The translations under genes were made by a program, and so were the position numbers. The notes beneath the pieces are model-generated. The model saw only the letters and a program-made list of their open reading frames with translations, did no database searches and was not told the DNA's origin. 64,000 bases of DNA from Sorangium sp051521495 (GTDB taxonomy: Bacteria > Myxococcota_A > Polyangia > Polyangiales > Polyangiaceae): positions 11,160,001 through 11,224,000 of the forward strand of contig NZ_CP150355.1 in NCBI RefSeq assembly GCF_051521495.1, in the 5' to 3' direction. Shown here in pieces: positions 34,808 through 42,836 of the stretch. Each line of letters begins with the position of its first letter. The first letter of the stretch is position 1.

Positions 34808-35668
34808 ATGGATCCGCCGCGAACCCCTGATGGCGGCCTCGCGAGAGCCGCGCGAGCCCCGTCGCGGGACGCGCTCGGCCTCGGGCTGCGCCCGCCGCAC
34901 TACGAGGCGATCGAGCGGACCACGCCCGAGCTCGGCTTCTTCGAGATCATCGCGGAGAACTACCTCGGCGCGTCTCCACTGCCCCGGCAGCGGCTCCGGC
35001 GCATCGCCGAGCGCACCCCGATCGTCGCCCACGGCGTCTCCGTCAATCTGCTCGGCGAGGCCCCTCTCGACCGCGATTACCTGTCCCGGCTCAGGGATCT
35101 GATCCAGGAGCTCCACATTCCCTATTTCACGGATCACCTCTGCTGGACGGCGTTCGAGGGCGTGACGCACCACGACCTCCTGCCGGCGCCGTACGATCCG
35201 GAGCTGATCCCTTACGCGGCGGGCCGGGCGTTCGAGGTCCAGGAGGCGCTCGGCGTCCCGTTCGGCATCGAGAACTTGTCTTCCTATGTCGCCTGGGAGC
35301 GCGACGCGTTGCCCGAGTGGGAGTTCTACCGTCGCGTGGTGGAGGAGTCCGGCTGCTGGACGATGCTGGATCTCAACAACGTGTTCGTCTCCAGCGAGAA
35401 TCACGGGTTCGATCCGCGGGAGTACCTCGACAGCGTGCCCTGGCACCGGGTCTTGCAGGTCCACCTGGCTGGCCACCAGACATTGCCCTCCGGCTTGCGG
35501 CACGACACGCACGATCGCCCGGTGTGCGCCGAGGTATGGACCCTTTACGAAGAGGCGTGGCGCCGGGGCGGCCCTTTCCCGACGCTCCTCGAGTGGGACG
35601 CGGAGATCCCACCCTTGCCCGTGGCGCTCGCGGAGCTCGGCAAGGCGCGGCGGGTGCGGCCGTCATGA
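34808..35668 (+). CDS. MNIO (DUF692) multinuclear non-haem iron oxygenase, BufB/HvfB-like
   Basis: The 286-residue product is a full DUF692 protein. Conserved metal-ligand segments are all present: VAHGVSVNLLGE (His75), YFTDHLCW (His110), IENLSSY (Glu155), LDLNNVFVSSENHGFD (Asp188, His199), VLQVHLAGH (His219), HDTHDRPV (His235) and LLEWD. MNIOs install oxidative modifications on Cys or other residues of peptides and proteins, as in methanobactin and bufferin pathways. Most use a partner protein to bind the substrate; the next gene encodes a DUF2063 protein of that type and overlaps by four bases. No DUF2282-type precursor gene is visible nearby. The only candidate substrate in the cluster is the upstream MopE-cytochrome lipoprotein. 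Confidence 0.95.
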   Translation: MDPPRTPDGGLARAARAPSRDALGLGLRPPHYEAIERTTPELGFFEIIAENYLGASPLPRQRLRRIAERTPIVAHGVSVNLLGEAPLDRDYLSRLRDLIQELHIPYFTDHLCWTAFEGVTHHDLLPAPYDPELIPYAAGRAFEVQEALGVPFGIENLSSYVAWERDALPEWEFYRRVVEESGCWTMLDLNNVFVSSENHGFDPREYLDSVPWHRVLQVHLAGHQTLPSGLRHDTHDRPVCAEVWTLYEEAWRRGGPFPTLLEWDAEIPPLPVALAELGKARRVRPS

Positions 35669-36669
35669 GCCCGAGGAGCGGGGATCCTCCGGGCTGGCTG
35701 CGAGCGCTGCAGCGCGACTTCACCGCGGTCCTCCGCGCGCCGCTCGACTCGAGCGAAGGCCGCTTCCGGGAGCGGCAGGAGCGGTATCCTGCGGCTCTCG
35801 TGGCGCAGGTGAAGAGCGGCCCTGGGAGCCTCGCGCCGACGGAGCGGCTCGCGGTCTATCACCGCCAGTACTGGATGCGCCTGTTCACCGCCCTGCAGAC
35901 GAGCTTCCCGCGCGTATCGCGGGCGCTCGGCTGCTGGCACTTCAATCACCTGGCCGCGCTGCACCTCGCGGCGCGGCCGCCGCGTCACTTCGACATCGAC
36001 GAGAGCACGCGCGGATTCGCCGAGCGGCTCCGCAGCGCGCTGCGCGGCCTTGATGGCGCGAGCCGCGGTCGCCAGCCGAGGCGCCCGGCGCGCGAGCGCG
36101 AGCGCGAGCGCGAGCGCGAGCGCGAGGACGCATGGCACCGGCGGATCGAGCTCTCCAGGGCGCCCATCGCGATGGTCTGTCAGGCGCTTCGCATGGACGA
36201 GGCGGAGCGGCGCGCCTACGAGTCGCCGTTCGAGGGCCTCTGGCGGCCGACGGCGGAGGAGCTCGCCAGGTTGGCCGAGGCGCGGCTACGCTTCGCGGTG
36301 TCCTTCACGTTGACCCACGAGGACTGGGACCTCGCGCGCTTCTCGCAGCTCGCGGGAGGCGACCCGGACGAGCGCCCTCTGGACGCGAGGTGTCGCCACC
36401 CATCGACCCGTGCATGGGTCTTCGCCCGGAGCGCCGCTGGCACGACCACGACCTCGGTGGATCCGCTATTCGCCCGCCTGCTCGAGCGCAGCCGGGAGCT
36501 GCCGTTCGGGCAGGCCCTTGCCGCCGTCGAGGAGAGCTGCACGGCTGCGGAAGCAGCGCAGCTGCGGGCAGATCTGCAGGGCTGGATCGCGCTCGCCCTC
36601 TCGAGCGGCTGGTGGACGGGCCTCGCAGCGCCGAGCGGCGCTCCCGAAGGCGTGGCAGAGCGCGCCTGA
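35665..36669 (+). CDS. DUF2063 (BufC/HvfC-like) partner of the MNIO enzyme
   Basis: This 334-residue protein has the DUF2063 N-terminal domain (about 10-110: WLRALQRDFTAVLRAP, LAVYHRQYWMRLFTALQTSF, with helical bundle). A run of Arg-Glu pairs follows at about 142-154, encoded by a GAGCGC hexanucleotide repeat (about 36091-36126). The C-terminal part (about 160-334) contains CQALRMDEAERRAYESPFEG and a helical end. In bufferin and related systems the DUF2063 protein binds the precursor and presents it to the MNIO. The ATG overlaps the MNIO stop (ATGA). It is longer than typical HvfC (about 250), mainly after the repeat. It is convergent with the XRE gene, 13 bases away. Confidence 0.88.
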   Translation: MSPRSGDPPGWLRALQRDFTAVLRAPLDSSEGRFRERQERYPAALVAQVKSGPGSLAPTERLAVYHRQYWMRLFTALQTSFPRVSRALGCWHFNHLAALHLAARPPRHFDIDESTRGFAERLRSALRGLDGASRGRQPRRPAREREREREREREDAWHRRIELSRAPIAMVCQALRMDEAERRAYESPFEGLWRPTAEELARLAEARLRFAVSFTLTHEDWDLARFSQLAGGDPDERPLDARCRHPSTRAWVFARSAAGTTTTSVDPLFARLLERSRELPFGQALAAVEESCTAAEAAQLRADLQGWIALALSSGWWTGLAAPSGAPEGVAERA

Positions 36670-36682
36670 GCCTGGTGACCTT

Positions 36683-37336
36683 CTAGGCGGCCGCGCTCCC
36701 GCGGCCGCCGTTTCCCCCTTCGGCGAGCTTCGCTTCGTGCTTTGCGACCCACTTGCGGAGCCGCTGCGACAGGGGCGACCTCCCGTTTTCGTAGTTGGCG
36801 ACCGAGCTGCGCGCGAGGCCGAGCTTTTCGCCGAGCTCGGCCTGCGAGAGTCCGAGCTTCTCGCGAAGCACCTTCAACGCCGTCGAGCCCGTCGCCGCTG
36901 CCGTCGAGCCCGTCGCCGCTGCCGTCGAGCCAATCGACGCTTTTGCGCGCGCCGGTGCGCTCGGAGGGTGAGGCGGCACGGCCTCGATCGCGCGCCCCGT
37001 CCGCTGTCTGCGCTCGGCCGCCACTGGCGGCGCCTCGGTGCGGGCGCCTTCCGGAGCGGTGCGCCGCGCGACGGTCGCCCGGACGCTGTTCGCGCTCCCC
37101 GCCATCTTCTCGCCGCAAAACGGACAATAGTCGAACGCGAGGACCGTGCCCGAGTCGGTGCGGAATTCGACGCCTTGGATCGAAGCTGGAAGCCCCTGCG
37201 CGCGGCGCTCCTCGCTCGCCCACCCGTAAACGACCGTGAGCCCGGGGTCCTCTCGATTCACCGGCAGACCGGTCTGACTCATCCGAAGGCAGACGGTCCT
37301 GCCATCGCGCGTGCACTGTCGTCCGATCATGGGCAT
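36683..37336 (-). CDS. XRE-type regulator with N-terminal Cys domain
   Basis: This 217-residue protein has a Cys-containing N-terminal domain (Cys8, Cys16, and CPFC in FDYCPFCGEKM at about 74-84), a linker with two exact repeats of GSTAAAT (about 143-160, coded near 36880-36930), and a C-terminal XRE helix-turn-helix (VLREKLGLSQAELGEKLGLA then RSSVANYENGRSPLS). The order ribbon-linker-HTH is uncommon. The ATG at 37336 has AGGAG six bases upstream; one at 37342 is too close. A duplicated promoter-like segment (37378-37472) lies just upstream. Its targets are unknown; autoregulation is plausible. Confidence 0.85.
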   Translation of the reverse strand: MPMIGRQCTRDGRTVCLRMSQTGLPVNREDPGLTVVYGWASEERRAQGLPASIQGVEFRTDSGTVLAFDYCPFCGEKMAGSANSVRATVARRTAPEGARTEAPPVAAERRQRTGRAIEAVPPHPPSAPARAKASIGSTAAATGSTAAATGSTALKVLREKLGLSQAELGEKLGLARSSVANYENGRSPLSQRLRKWVAKHEAKLAEGGNGGRGSAAA

Positions 37337-37377
37337 TGTCATCTCCTCGTTTCGAAGGGGTGCGGGCGCAGGCGTAC

Positions 37378-37472
37378 CCGGTCGAACTTTTGCGCAGTAC
37401 TGCTCACCTGTCAAGGTAGATGCATGTCCGGTCGAACTTTTGCGCACTGCTGTTCATTTGTCAAGGTAGATG
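37378..37472 (-). promoter_or_regulatory. Tandem 45-base duplication with promoter-like elements upstream of the XRE gene
   Basis: Copies at 37378-37422 and 37428-37472 differ at five of 45 positions. Read on the minus strand each has TTGACA, a 17-base spacer and AAAAGT. The spacer of the gene-proximal copy has the palindrome GCAGTACTGC (37394-37403), while the distal copy has diverged there. This looks like a duplicated promoter or operator. Confidence 0.5.
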
Positions 37473-37666
37473 AACGGCGTGCGAACGCGGAACCTGGGCG
37501 AGGAAGAGGCGCTGATGTAGGGCTCGTCGACGGGCTCGTCCCCGCCCTCCTCGGCGTAGAACCCGCGCGCGGATGGACGACGTGCCCTCGGGTACAAGGA
37601 CCGAGCGGGCGAGTCGCTCCCTGACCTGACGATCGGGTTCAAAGAGGCCGACGCCACCGTGCTCAA
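37454..37666 (-). pseudogene. 3' remnant of an unknown gene
   Basis: The last 36 codons (FYAEEGGDEPVDEPYISAS and onward to FIYLDK) show strong G/C third-position bias, while the upstream codons of the same frame do not. A neighbouring frame (LARSVLVPEGTSSIRARVL) carries the signal instead before about 37560, consistent with a frameshifted gene. Its last codons overlap the second copy of the 45-base duplication. No family was recognised. Confidence 0.3.
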
Positions 37667-37939
37667 TAGGCGGACCGGGGCCGTCGTTCAGAAGAAGTCC
37701 TCTCCGCCGGATGAAGAGCGCCCAACTCTCAGGCTTTCGATGGGCGGCCATCGCGAGCGAGAGCCAGGGCGAGACAGCTACGCGCCGACGCGGGAGTTCG
37801 ATTCATGGCTTGGCCCTTTGGTCCAGCGGCAGCAAACCGAAGAGCCCCGCCCGCGTTGGTTCCGCGATTGGTTGTACCCGCTGCGGCGCCATCATGGCGG
37901 CGCCGGTGTGATGTCGAGCCATTTCAAGCTCCTCTCCAA

Positions 37940-38132
37940 GCACTTTCCGAAGAGCGGAAGCGACTGCGCGCGGGATTCGACTTCGGCGAGTACGTGCACT
38001 TCATGAGCGGCGCCGCCGGCACGGACCAGAAAGAGCTCGCCACCATGGCGTTCGGCTGGCCAAAGGTACGCGAGGATGAATTCGCGCCGCGGGGAACCTC
38101 GTGGCACGAACATTGCGATCTCGACACCCCGC
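37940..38132 (+). pseudogene. Internal remnant of an unknown gene
   Basis: A frame reading EERKRLRAGFDFGEYVHFMS, then GTDQKELATMAFGWPKVRED has very regular codon bias, but no start with a ribosome binding site; the frame loses its bias before 38150. It is probably a fragment of a lost gene. I do not recognise it. Confidence 0.3.
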
Positions 38133-38195
38133 CCGTGGTGCAGTCGAATCGCGGAAGCGACGATGCCGTTCGACAGCCAAGGAGAAGCCACGAAG

Positions 38196-39089
38196 ATGAT
38201 CCGACCCTCACGAGCCGCGGCGGCGGCCATGACAAGCCTGTTCCTTCTCCCGCTCGGAGGGTGCGTCGCGGAGTCGGGGGCTCGGTCTCCCGCCGCGACC
38301 ACCGCTCCATCACCCAGCCCAGAGCCCGCGGCCCCAGCAGCGAGCCCCGCTCCGGCCGCGACCGCGCCGGCGACAGCCGCGACCGGCCCGGCGGTCCCCG
38401 CGGCGGTGGATCTCAATGCGCTCTACAGCGAGGCGATCTTCAAGTCCGCCGTCGTCACGCCCGCCGCCGTGCGCAAGCTCGTGCCGCTCAAGCCCGACGC
38501 GAACGGCACCTACACCGTGACCACCTGGGCCGGCTGCCGAGGCGACGGCGGACCGAACAAGTGCGGCGCCTACGTGGCGCAGCAGCCCGTGAACGTGAAG
38601 TGGGACGTGTGGGTCACGAGCAACGGCGAGCTCCAGAACAAGTGCAAGACGTGGACAGGCGATGTGGTGCTCCAGATCCACCAGGCCCTCGGCATGTCAG
38701 CCCCGCAGCCGCCGCTCCCTGCGGACACGATGGAGCGGCAGTTCGTCACGTTCACGGGGGTACCGGCCGCGAGCATCTTCCGCCCGTGCACGGATGCCCG
38801 CGTCGACACCGATTCCTGCAACGGGACGAAGCTGCCTGAAAAGCAGTCTGCCCCGGCTCCGGCCGATTACTACAGGTGGTTCACGAACCAGGCGATGTCC
38901 TCGTGGCAAGTGCCGGAAAAGGGTCAGAATCCCACGGGCTTTCCGTGGACCAGGCTGGGCTATTCGTACAACTGGGCGCCGGGCGCGGACATCTACGGGG
39001 CGTCCGAGTACGTCATCTCCGGCGGCGCGAAAGAGGTGAAGCTCACCGTCGCCGCCGTCCAGACTGCCAAAGATTTCTGCAAGCCTTGA
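38196..39089 (+). CDS. Putative lipoprotein with Ala/Pro linker, unknown
   Basis: This 297-residue protein has a lipobox (FLLPLGGC), an Ala/Pro/Thr-rich linker to about residue 70, and a compact C-terminal domain of about 225 residues. That domain has several Cys (WAGCRGDGGPNKCGAYV, LQNKCKTWTG, FRPCTDARVDTDSC, AKDFCKP) likely in disulfides, and aromatic motifs (PADYYRWFTNQAMSSWQVP, GYSYNWAPGADIYGASEYVI). I do not recognise the family. GGAG lies 11 bases before this ATG; an in-frame ATG at 38163 is an alternative. The final Cys in AKDFCKP ends the protein. It is convergent with yhhQ. Confidence 0.75.
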   Translation: MIRPSRAAAAAMTSLFLLPLGGCVAESGARSPAATTAPSPSPEPAAPAASPAPAATAPATAATGPAVPAAVDLNALYSEAIFKSAVVTPAAVRKLVPLKPDANGTYTVTTWAGCRGDGGPNKCGAYVAQQPVNVKWDVWVTSNGELQNKCKTWTGDVVLQIHQALGMSAPQPPLPADTMERQFVTFTGVPAASIFRPCTDARVDTDSCNGTKLPEKQSAPAPADYYRWFTNQAMSSWQVPEKGQNPTGFPWTRLGYSYNWAPGADIYGASEYVISGGAKEVKLTVAAVQTAKDFCKP

Positions 39090-39172
39090 GCAGCGGGCAG
39101 ATGCCAGCGAGCTCGAGACCGCCACCATCGCGCTGCCGGAGGTGCGGCCAGGATGGAAGGCCTGGGCTCGTG

Positions 39173-39230
39173 GCGAGCGGACCGCCGCTCGCTGCTCGGC
39201 CTCCCGCAGGCTCTGGAACTATGCCTGCGG
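39173..39230. terminator. Hairpins between the convergent lipoprotein and yhhQ genes
   Basis: GCGAGCGG-ACCG-CCGCTCGC (39173-39192) and CCGCAGGC with GCCTGCGG (39204-39211, 39223-39230) form two stems in the gap, the second reaching into the last codons of yhhQ. There is no U-tract, so the call is tentative. Confidence 0.35.
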
Positions 39231-39905
39231 CCCGAGGGCGTCCTCGCTTCTCTTGTTGGGTACGAGATAGATGCCCGGCAGGCTTATCAGGGTCATGGCG
39301 AATTTGGTCGCGAGATTGATGGCGAAGATCTGCCGGATTACATCGAATGGAAGCACAAAAGCAAAGGCACCGAAGCAAAACACCAGGTTGTCGACCGGGA
39401 CGCTGACCGCGTTGCTCGCGAGGACTGCGATCCACTGGCGCCTGGGTCCGGACTTTCTCAGATAGGCCTCGCGAACCCGATGAAAAATTTCGGTATCCAG
39501 CAGTTCGCTCACGATTTCCGCGACGACGCTTGCGAACACGATTCGCCACACCGGACTCAGGATCGCCGAGAACTGATCGCCGAGACCCCAGGACGGGTCG
39601 GACGGCACTTGTGCGGCCCAAAGGAGATAGAGGGCCATCAGGAGATTGGCCCCGCCGGCGCACAAGATCAGCGTCTGGGCGCCGCGCTTGCCGATGGTCT
39701 TGTGGACCATGTCCCGCAAGGTGAAGGTAAGGGGATAGATGAAGGTCCCCATATCCACGGCCAACGAGAAGACGACGCCGATCTTGAGACTCGCGATCTG
39801 ACTGACGAGCTGCGCCGCGATATAGAGCGAGATGACGACAATGGCCGCTGGTCTGACGGCATTCGTCAGATCCTGGCTCGCGCTCTTGGACGACAATTCG
39901 GACAT
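39219..39905 (-). CDS. yhhQ: VUT family queuosine-precursor transporter (YhhQ/DUF165)
   Basis: The 228-residue product has six or so membrane segments with the YhhQ pattern: LYIAAQLVSQIASLKIG, DMGTFIYPLTFTLRDMVHK with the conserved TFTLRDMVHK-type motif, RIVFASVVAEIVSELLDTEIF, and SNAVSVPVDNLVFCFGAFA. YhhQ imports 7-cyano-7-deazaguanine for tRNA queuosine. The start at MSELSSKS has GAGG eight bases upstream; the frame runs 58 codons further without support. The gene is visibly less GC-rich than its neighbours, compatible with horizontal acquisition. No other que gene is nearby. Confidence 0.9.
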   Translation of the reverse strand: MSELSSKSASQDLTNAVRPAAIVVISLYIAAQLVSQIASLKIGVVFSLAVDMGTFIYPLTFTLRDMVHKTIGKRGAQTLILCAGGANLLMALYLLWAAQVPSDPSWGLGDQFSAILSPVWRIVFASVVAEIVSELLDTEIFHRVREAYLRKSGPRRQWIAVLASNAVSVPVDNLVFCFGAFAFVLPFDVIRQIFAINLATKFAMTLISLPGIYLVPNKRSEDALGPQA

Positions 39906-40270
39906 GAGGATTGCCTCGTTCTTAAGGCGGATTCGGGGCTCGCCAACGCTTCGAGTCCGGGTACCCATGGGATTGCATGGCTCCGCGAGCCTAGATGGCC
40001 GCCGCTGGCGAGGACAAAGAATCAACGACGACCCCGGAGACGCTCGCTGGGCGGCGCGCCCTCTCCGTGCTCGCGTCACCCGGATCGCGTTTGAATTTCC
40101 CAGCCCGGTGGTCAGACAGCTCGACGCGTGCTGGTTTCGCGTACCGGCAGGGACTACTGACCCACGGAGCGAGGCGCTTCCTCACCGTCTCGACGGTTCG
40201 AGGTACAGGCGGCGGTTGACCCGTCCGCTATGCAGAGAGAGGGTAGTGCCCCCTCGCCATCCATCATCGG
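39906..40270. other. Intergenic region, 365 bases
   Basis: This lies between the helicase stop and the yhhQ start, both on the minus strand. Apart from the yhhQ ribosome binding site near 39914 nothing was recognised. A GCTTCGAGTCCGGG word near 39950 resembles a tRNA T-loop, but no matching acceptor stem exists. Confidence 0.4.
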
Positions 40271-42601
40271 TCAGACGGCCGCCGGCCCCCTCTCCTCCCC
40301 CAGCAGCGACGCCGCCACCCTCGGCGCCTCCCGCGCGGGGCAGCCCATCCAGCCCGAGAGCCGCTCCGCCGGCTCGCCGCTCGCGAGCGCCCGGTGCACC
40401 CGCTCCGCCACGTCCGCGCGGAGCGCCCGCGTCCCGAACACCGGGTAGCCGATCGCCGCGTATGCCCTCGGATCCACGCCCCTCGCGACCGCCATCGACA
40501 CCGCGCCGGGCGCCGGGCACGCGGGCACCCGGCCCCGGTCGAACCAGGCAGCGCACAGCGCGAGGCGGCGCGCCAGCGCGCCGCGCCGGAGCAGCGGCTG
40601 CACATAGAGCACGCGCTCGCCCACCTCGATGCCGTGCGCCGCGAGCAGCGCCCGGCCCTCCGGCGCGAGCTCCGCGACCTGCTCCTCCGCGTCGCGCGCC
40701 GCCGCCGTCCCGAGCCCCTGCTCCAGCTGGTAGACGATCCCGCGCGCCGCGCCCGGGAGCGCGCGCACCTCGGGCGAGCGCAGCGGCGCGAGGAGCTCCT
40801 CGACGAGATCGCGCGCGAACGCCACGAGCCGCCGGAGCACGCGCGACCGCGCCCCCGCGCCGAGATCGAGATCCTCGAGCGCGGCGAGCCGCACGTCGGG
40901 CAGGAGCAGCGTCGGACCGCGCGCGAGCTGCCCGAGCAGCCGCTCGCCGTCGAAGAGCCGCCCGCCCACGTCGACCGAGAACCGCTCGTGCGGCGCCCCC
41001 ACGAGCTCCTCGACCCAGCGCGCCCGGTCGTCCTCGGGCGCCGGCGCCGCAGGCCCCGGCGCGAGCCGCGCCCGGAGCGCCGCGATCCGCGCGAACGGGT
41101 GTCCCTCCGCCACCTCCGGCGGCTCGGCCTCTGCGCGCCGCTGCATCGGGGGCGCGCCCGACGCCGCCCGCAAGCGGCGCGCCGCGCCGCCGCCCCGCTC
41201 CACGAAGCGCTGCACCAGCCGCTCGTGGAGCGCGTCGCTCAGGCGGTCCTCGATCGCCCGCGTGCGCTCCTGCCACGCCGCCGCGTCGCGGACCCAGCGC
41301 GCGTGGTTCGAGATGTACGTCCACGTCCTGATCGACGCGATCCGCGTGATCAGCGTGTCGATGTCGCCGCTCACCTCGTCGATCTCGGCGACCCGGGCGG
41401 CCATCCAGCCGGCGTCGAGCGCCGCGTTCGGGCCCGAGAGCTGCCCGTAGATCTCGGCGAGGAGCGCGATGTGCGACTCGAACAGGAGCTTGCGGAAGTC
41501 GGGGATGCGGCAGACCTCCCAGAGCAACCGCACCGCCTCTTCACCCCGCGCGCGCGCTCGCACCTCCGGGTCCTCGGCGAGCCTCGCCAGGGCGGCCGTG
41601 TCCTCCGCGTCGTCGACGAGCCTCAGCGAGCGGGCGCGCGGGCGCGCCCGGAGCGAGGCGAGGAGCGCGTCGATCGAGCTCATGTCGAGCTCGCTGCTCC
41701 GCCAGAGCAGCCTCCGCACCGGAGGGAAGCGGTGCGCCTCGATCGCGGCGGCCACGCCGTCCGGGAGCGACAGCGGCGCGACGGTGCCGAAGGTCCCGTC
41801 CGCGAGGTGCCTGCCAGCGCGACCGGCGATCTGCGCGAGCTCGGCGGGGTCGAGATCGCGCACGGCGCGCCCGTCGAACTTGCGGAGCGCCGCGAACGCG
41901 ACGTGGCGCACGTCGAGGTTGAGCCCCATGCCGATCGCGTCGGTCGCGACGAGGTAGTCGACCTCTCCCGATTGGAAGAGGGCGACCTGCGCGTTGCGGG
42001 TGCGCGGCGAGAGCGCGCCGAGGACGACGGCCGCGCCGCCCCGCTGCGCGCGCAGCCGCTCGGCGATCTCGTAGACCTGCGGGGTCGAGAACGCGACGAC
42101 CGCGCTGCGCGGCGGCAGCCGCGAGAGCTTGCCGGCGCCGGCGCTCGCGAGCCGCGAGAGGCGCGGGTGCTGGACGATGCTGGCGGTCGGCACGAGCTCG
42201 GACACGAGCGGCCGCATGGTGTCGGCGCCGAGGAACCAGGTCTCGCGCCGGCCGCGCGAGAGGAGCAGGCGCTCGGTGAACACGTGCCCGCGCTGGTCGT
42301 GCGCGGCGAGCTGGATCTCGTCGATGGCCAGGAAGTCGACCTCCAGATCGACCGGCATCGCCTCGACGGTGCACACCCAGTAATCCGGTCGCCTCGGGAC
42401 GCGCTTCTCCTCGCCGGTCACGAGCGCGACGCGGGCCTCGCCGACCCGGGTGGTCACCCGGTCGTAGACCTCGCGCGCGAGCAGCCGCAGCGGCAGGCCG
42501 ATCATGCCCGAGTCGTGCGAGAGCATGCGCTCGATCGCGCGGTGGGTCTTGCCGGTGTTGGTCGGGCCCAGGACCGCGGTGATGGGGGAAGCGTCGACCA
42601 T
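40271..42601 (-). CDS. Suv3-like superfamily 2 RNA helicase
   Basis: This 776-residue protein has the helicase motifs of mitochondrial Suv3 and its bacterial homologues: motif I GPTNTGKTHRAIERML at the N-terminus, the DEIQ box (FLAIDEIQLAAHDQRGH), LGADTMRP, STPQVYEIAERL, YLVATDAIGMGLNLDVRHV and motif VI AQIAGRAGRH. The C-terminal half (about 420-776) has helical Suv3-like segments and an Arg/Ala-rich end. Suv3 unwinds RNA for degradation; bacterial relatives are best known in alphaproteobacteria. The start sits directly before the P-loop. It probably works alone; no RNase gene is next to it. Confidence 0.9.
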   Translation of the reverse strand: MVDASPITAVLGPTNTGKTHRAIERMLSHDSGMIGLPLRLLAREVYDRVTTRVGEARVALVTGEEKRVPRRPDYWVCTVEAMPVDLEVDFLAIDEIQLAAHDQRGHVFTERLLLSRGRRETWFLGADTMRPLVSELVPTASIVQHPRLSRLASAGAGKLSRLPPRSAVVAFSTPQVYEIAERLRAQRGGAAVVLGALSPRTRNAQVALFQSGEVDYLVATDAIGMGLNLDVRHVAFAALRKFDGRAVRDLDPAELAQIAGRAGRHLADGTFGTVAPLSLPDGVAAAIEAHRFPPVRRLLWRSSELDMSSIDALLASLRARPRARSLRLVDDAEDTAALARLAEDPEVRARARGEEAVRLLWEVCRIPDFRKLLFESHIALLAEIYGQLSGPNAALDAGWMAARVAEIDEVSGDIDTLITRIASIRTWTYISNHARWVRDAAAWQERTRAIEDRLSDALHERLVQRFVERGGGAARRLRAASGAPPMQRRAEAEPPEVAEGHPFARIAALRARLAPGPAAPAPEDDRARWVEELVGAPHERFSVDVGGRLFDGERLLGQLARGPTLLLPDVRLAALEDLDLGAGARSRVLRRLVAFARDLVEELLAPLRSPEVRALPGAARGIVYQLEQGLGTAAARDAEEQVAELAPEGRALLAAHGIEVGERVLYVQPLLRRGALARRLALCAAWFDRGRVPACPAPGAVSMAVARGVDPRAYAAIGYPVFGTRALRADVAERVHRALASGEPAERLSGWMGCPAREAPRVAASLLGEERGPAAV

Positions 42602-42836
42602 GGCGCGGGCAGCTTAGTACCGGACGCGGCAAAGACGCCCCCCGCGCGGTACGCCAAGGGCGTGCGCGGCCGGTTCTTGCCGCTGGGCGGGCTCGTCCTC
42701 GGGCTCGCCGATGGTCCTCTGGAGCCCGAGCGGCGGAGGCCGAGCCGCGCCGGGGGCCCGTGGCCCATCACCTCGGGCGACGCCGGACGGACCCGCGACG
42801 AAAGGGTCGGCACCGTCGGCGAATCATGGATCTGTC

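Larger units (their letters stand above)
37337..38195. other. Regulatory duplication and decayed coding fragments
   Basis: This stretch holds the duplicated promoter-like segment (37378-37472) and two separate runs with gene-like codon bias but no complete frame (minus strand 37454-37666, plus strand about 37940-38130). It looks like the scar of a deletion or rearrangement between the XRE gene and the next lipoprotein gene. Confidence 0.45.

Noticed and set aside
39940..39975. T-loop-like word suggesting a tRNA
   Set aside because: No acceptor stem, anticodon arm or CCA-compatible end could be folded around it.
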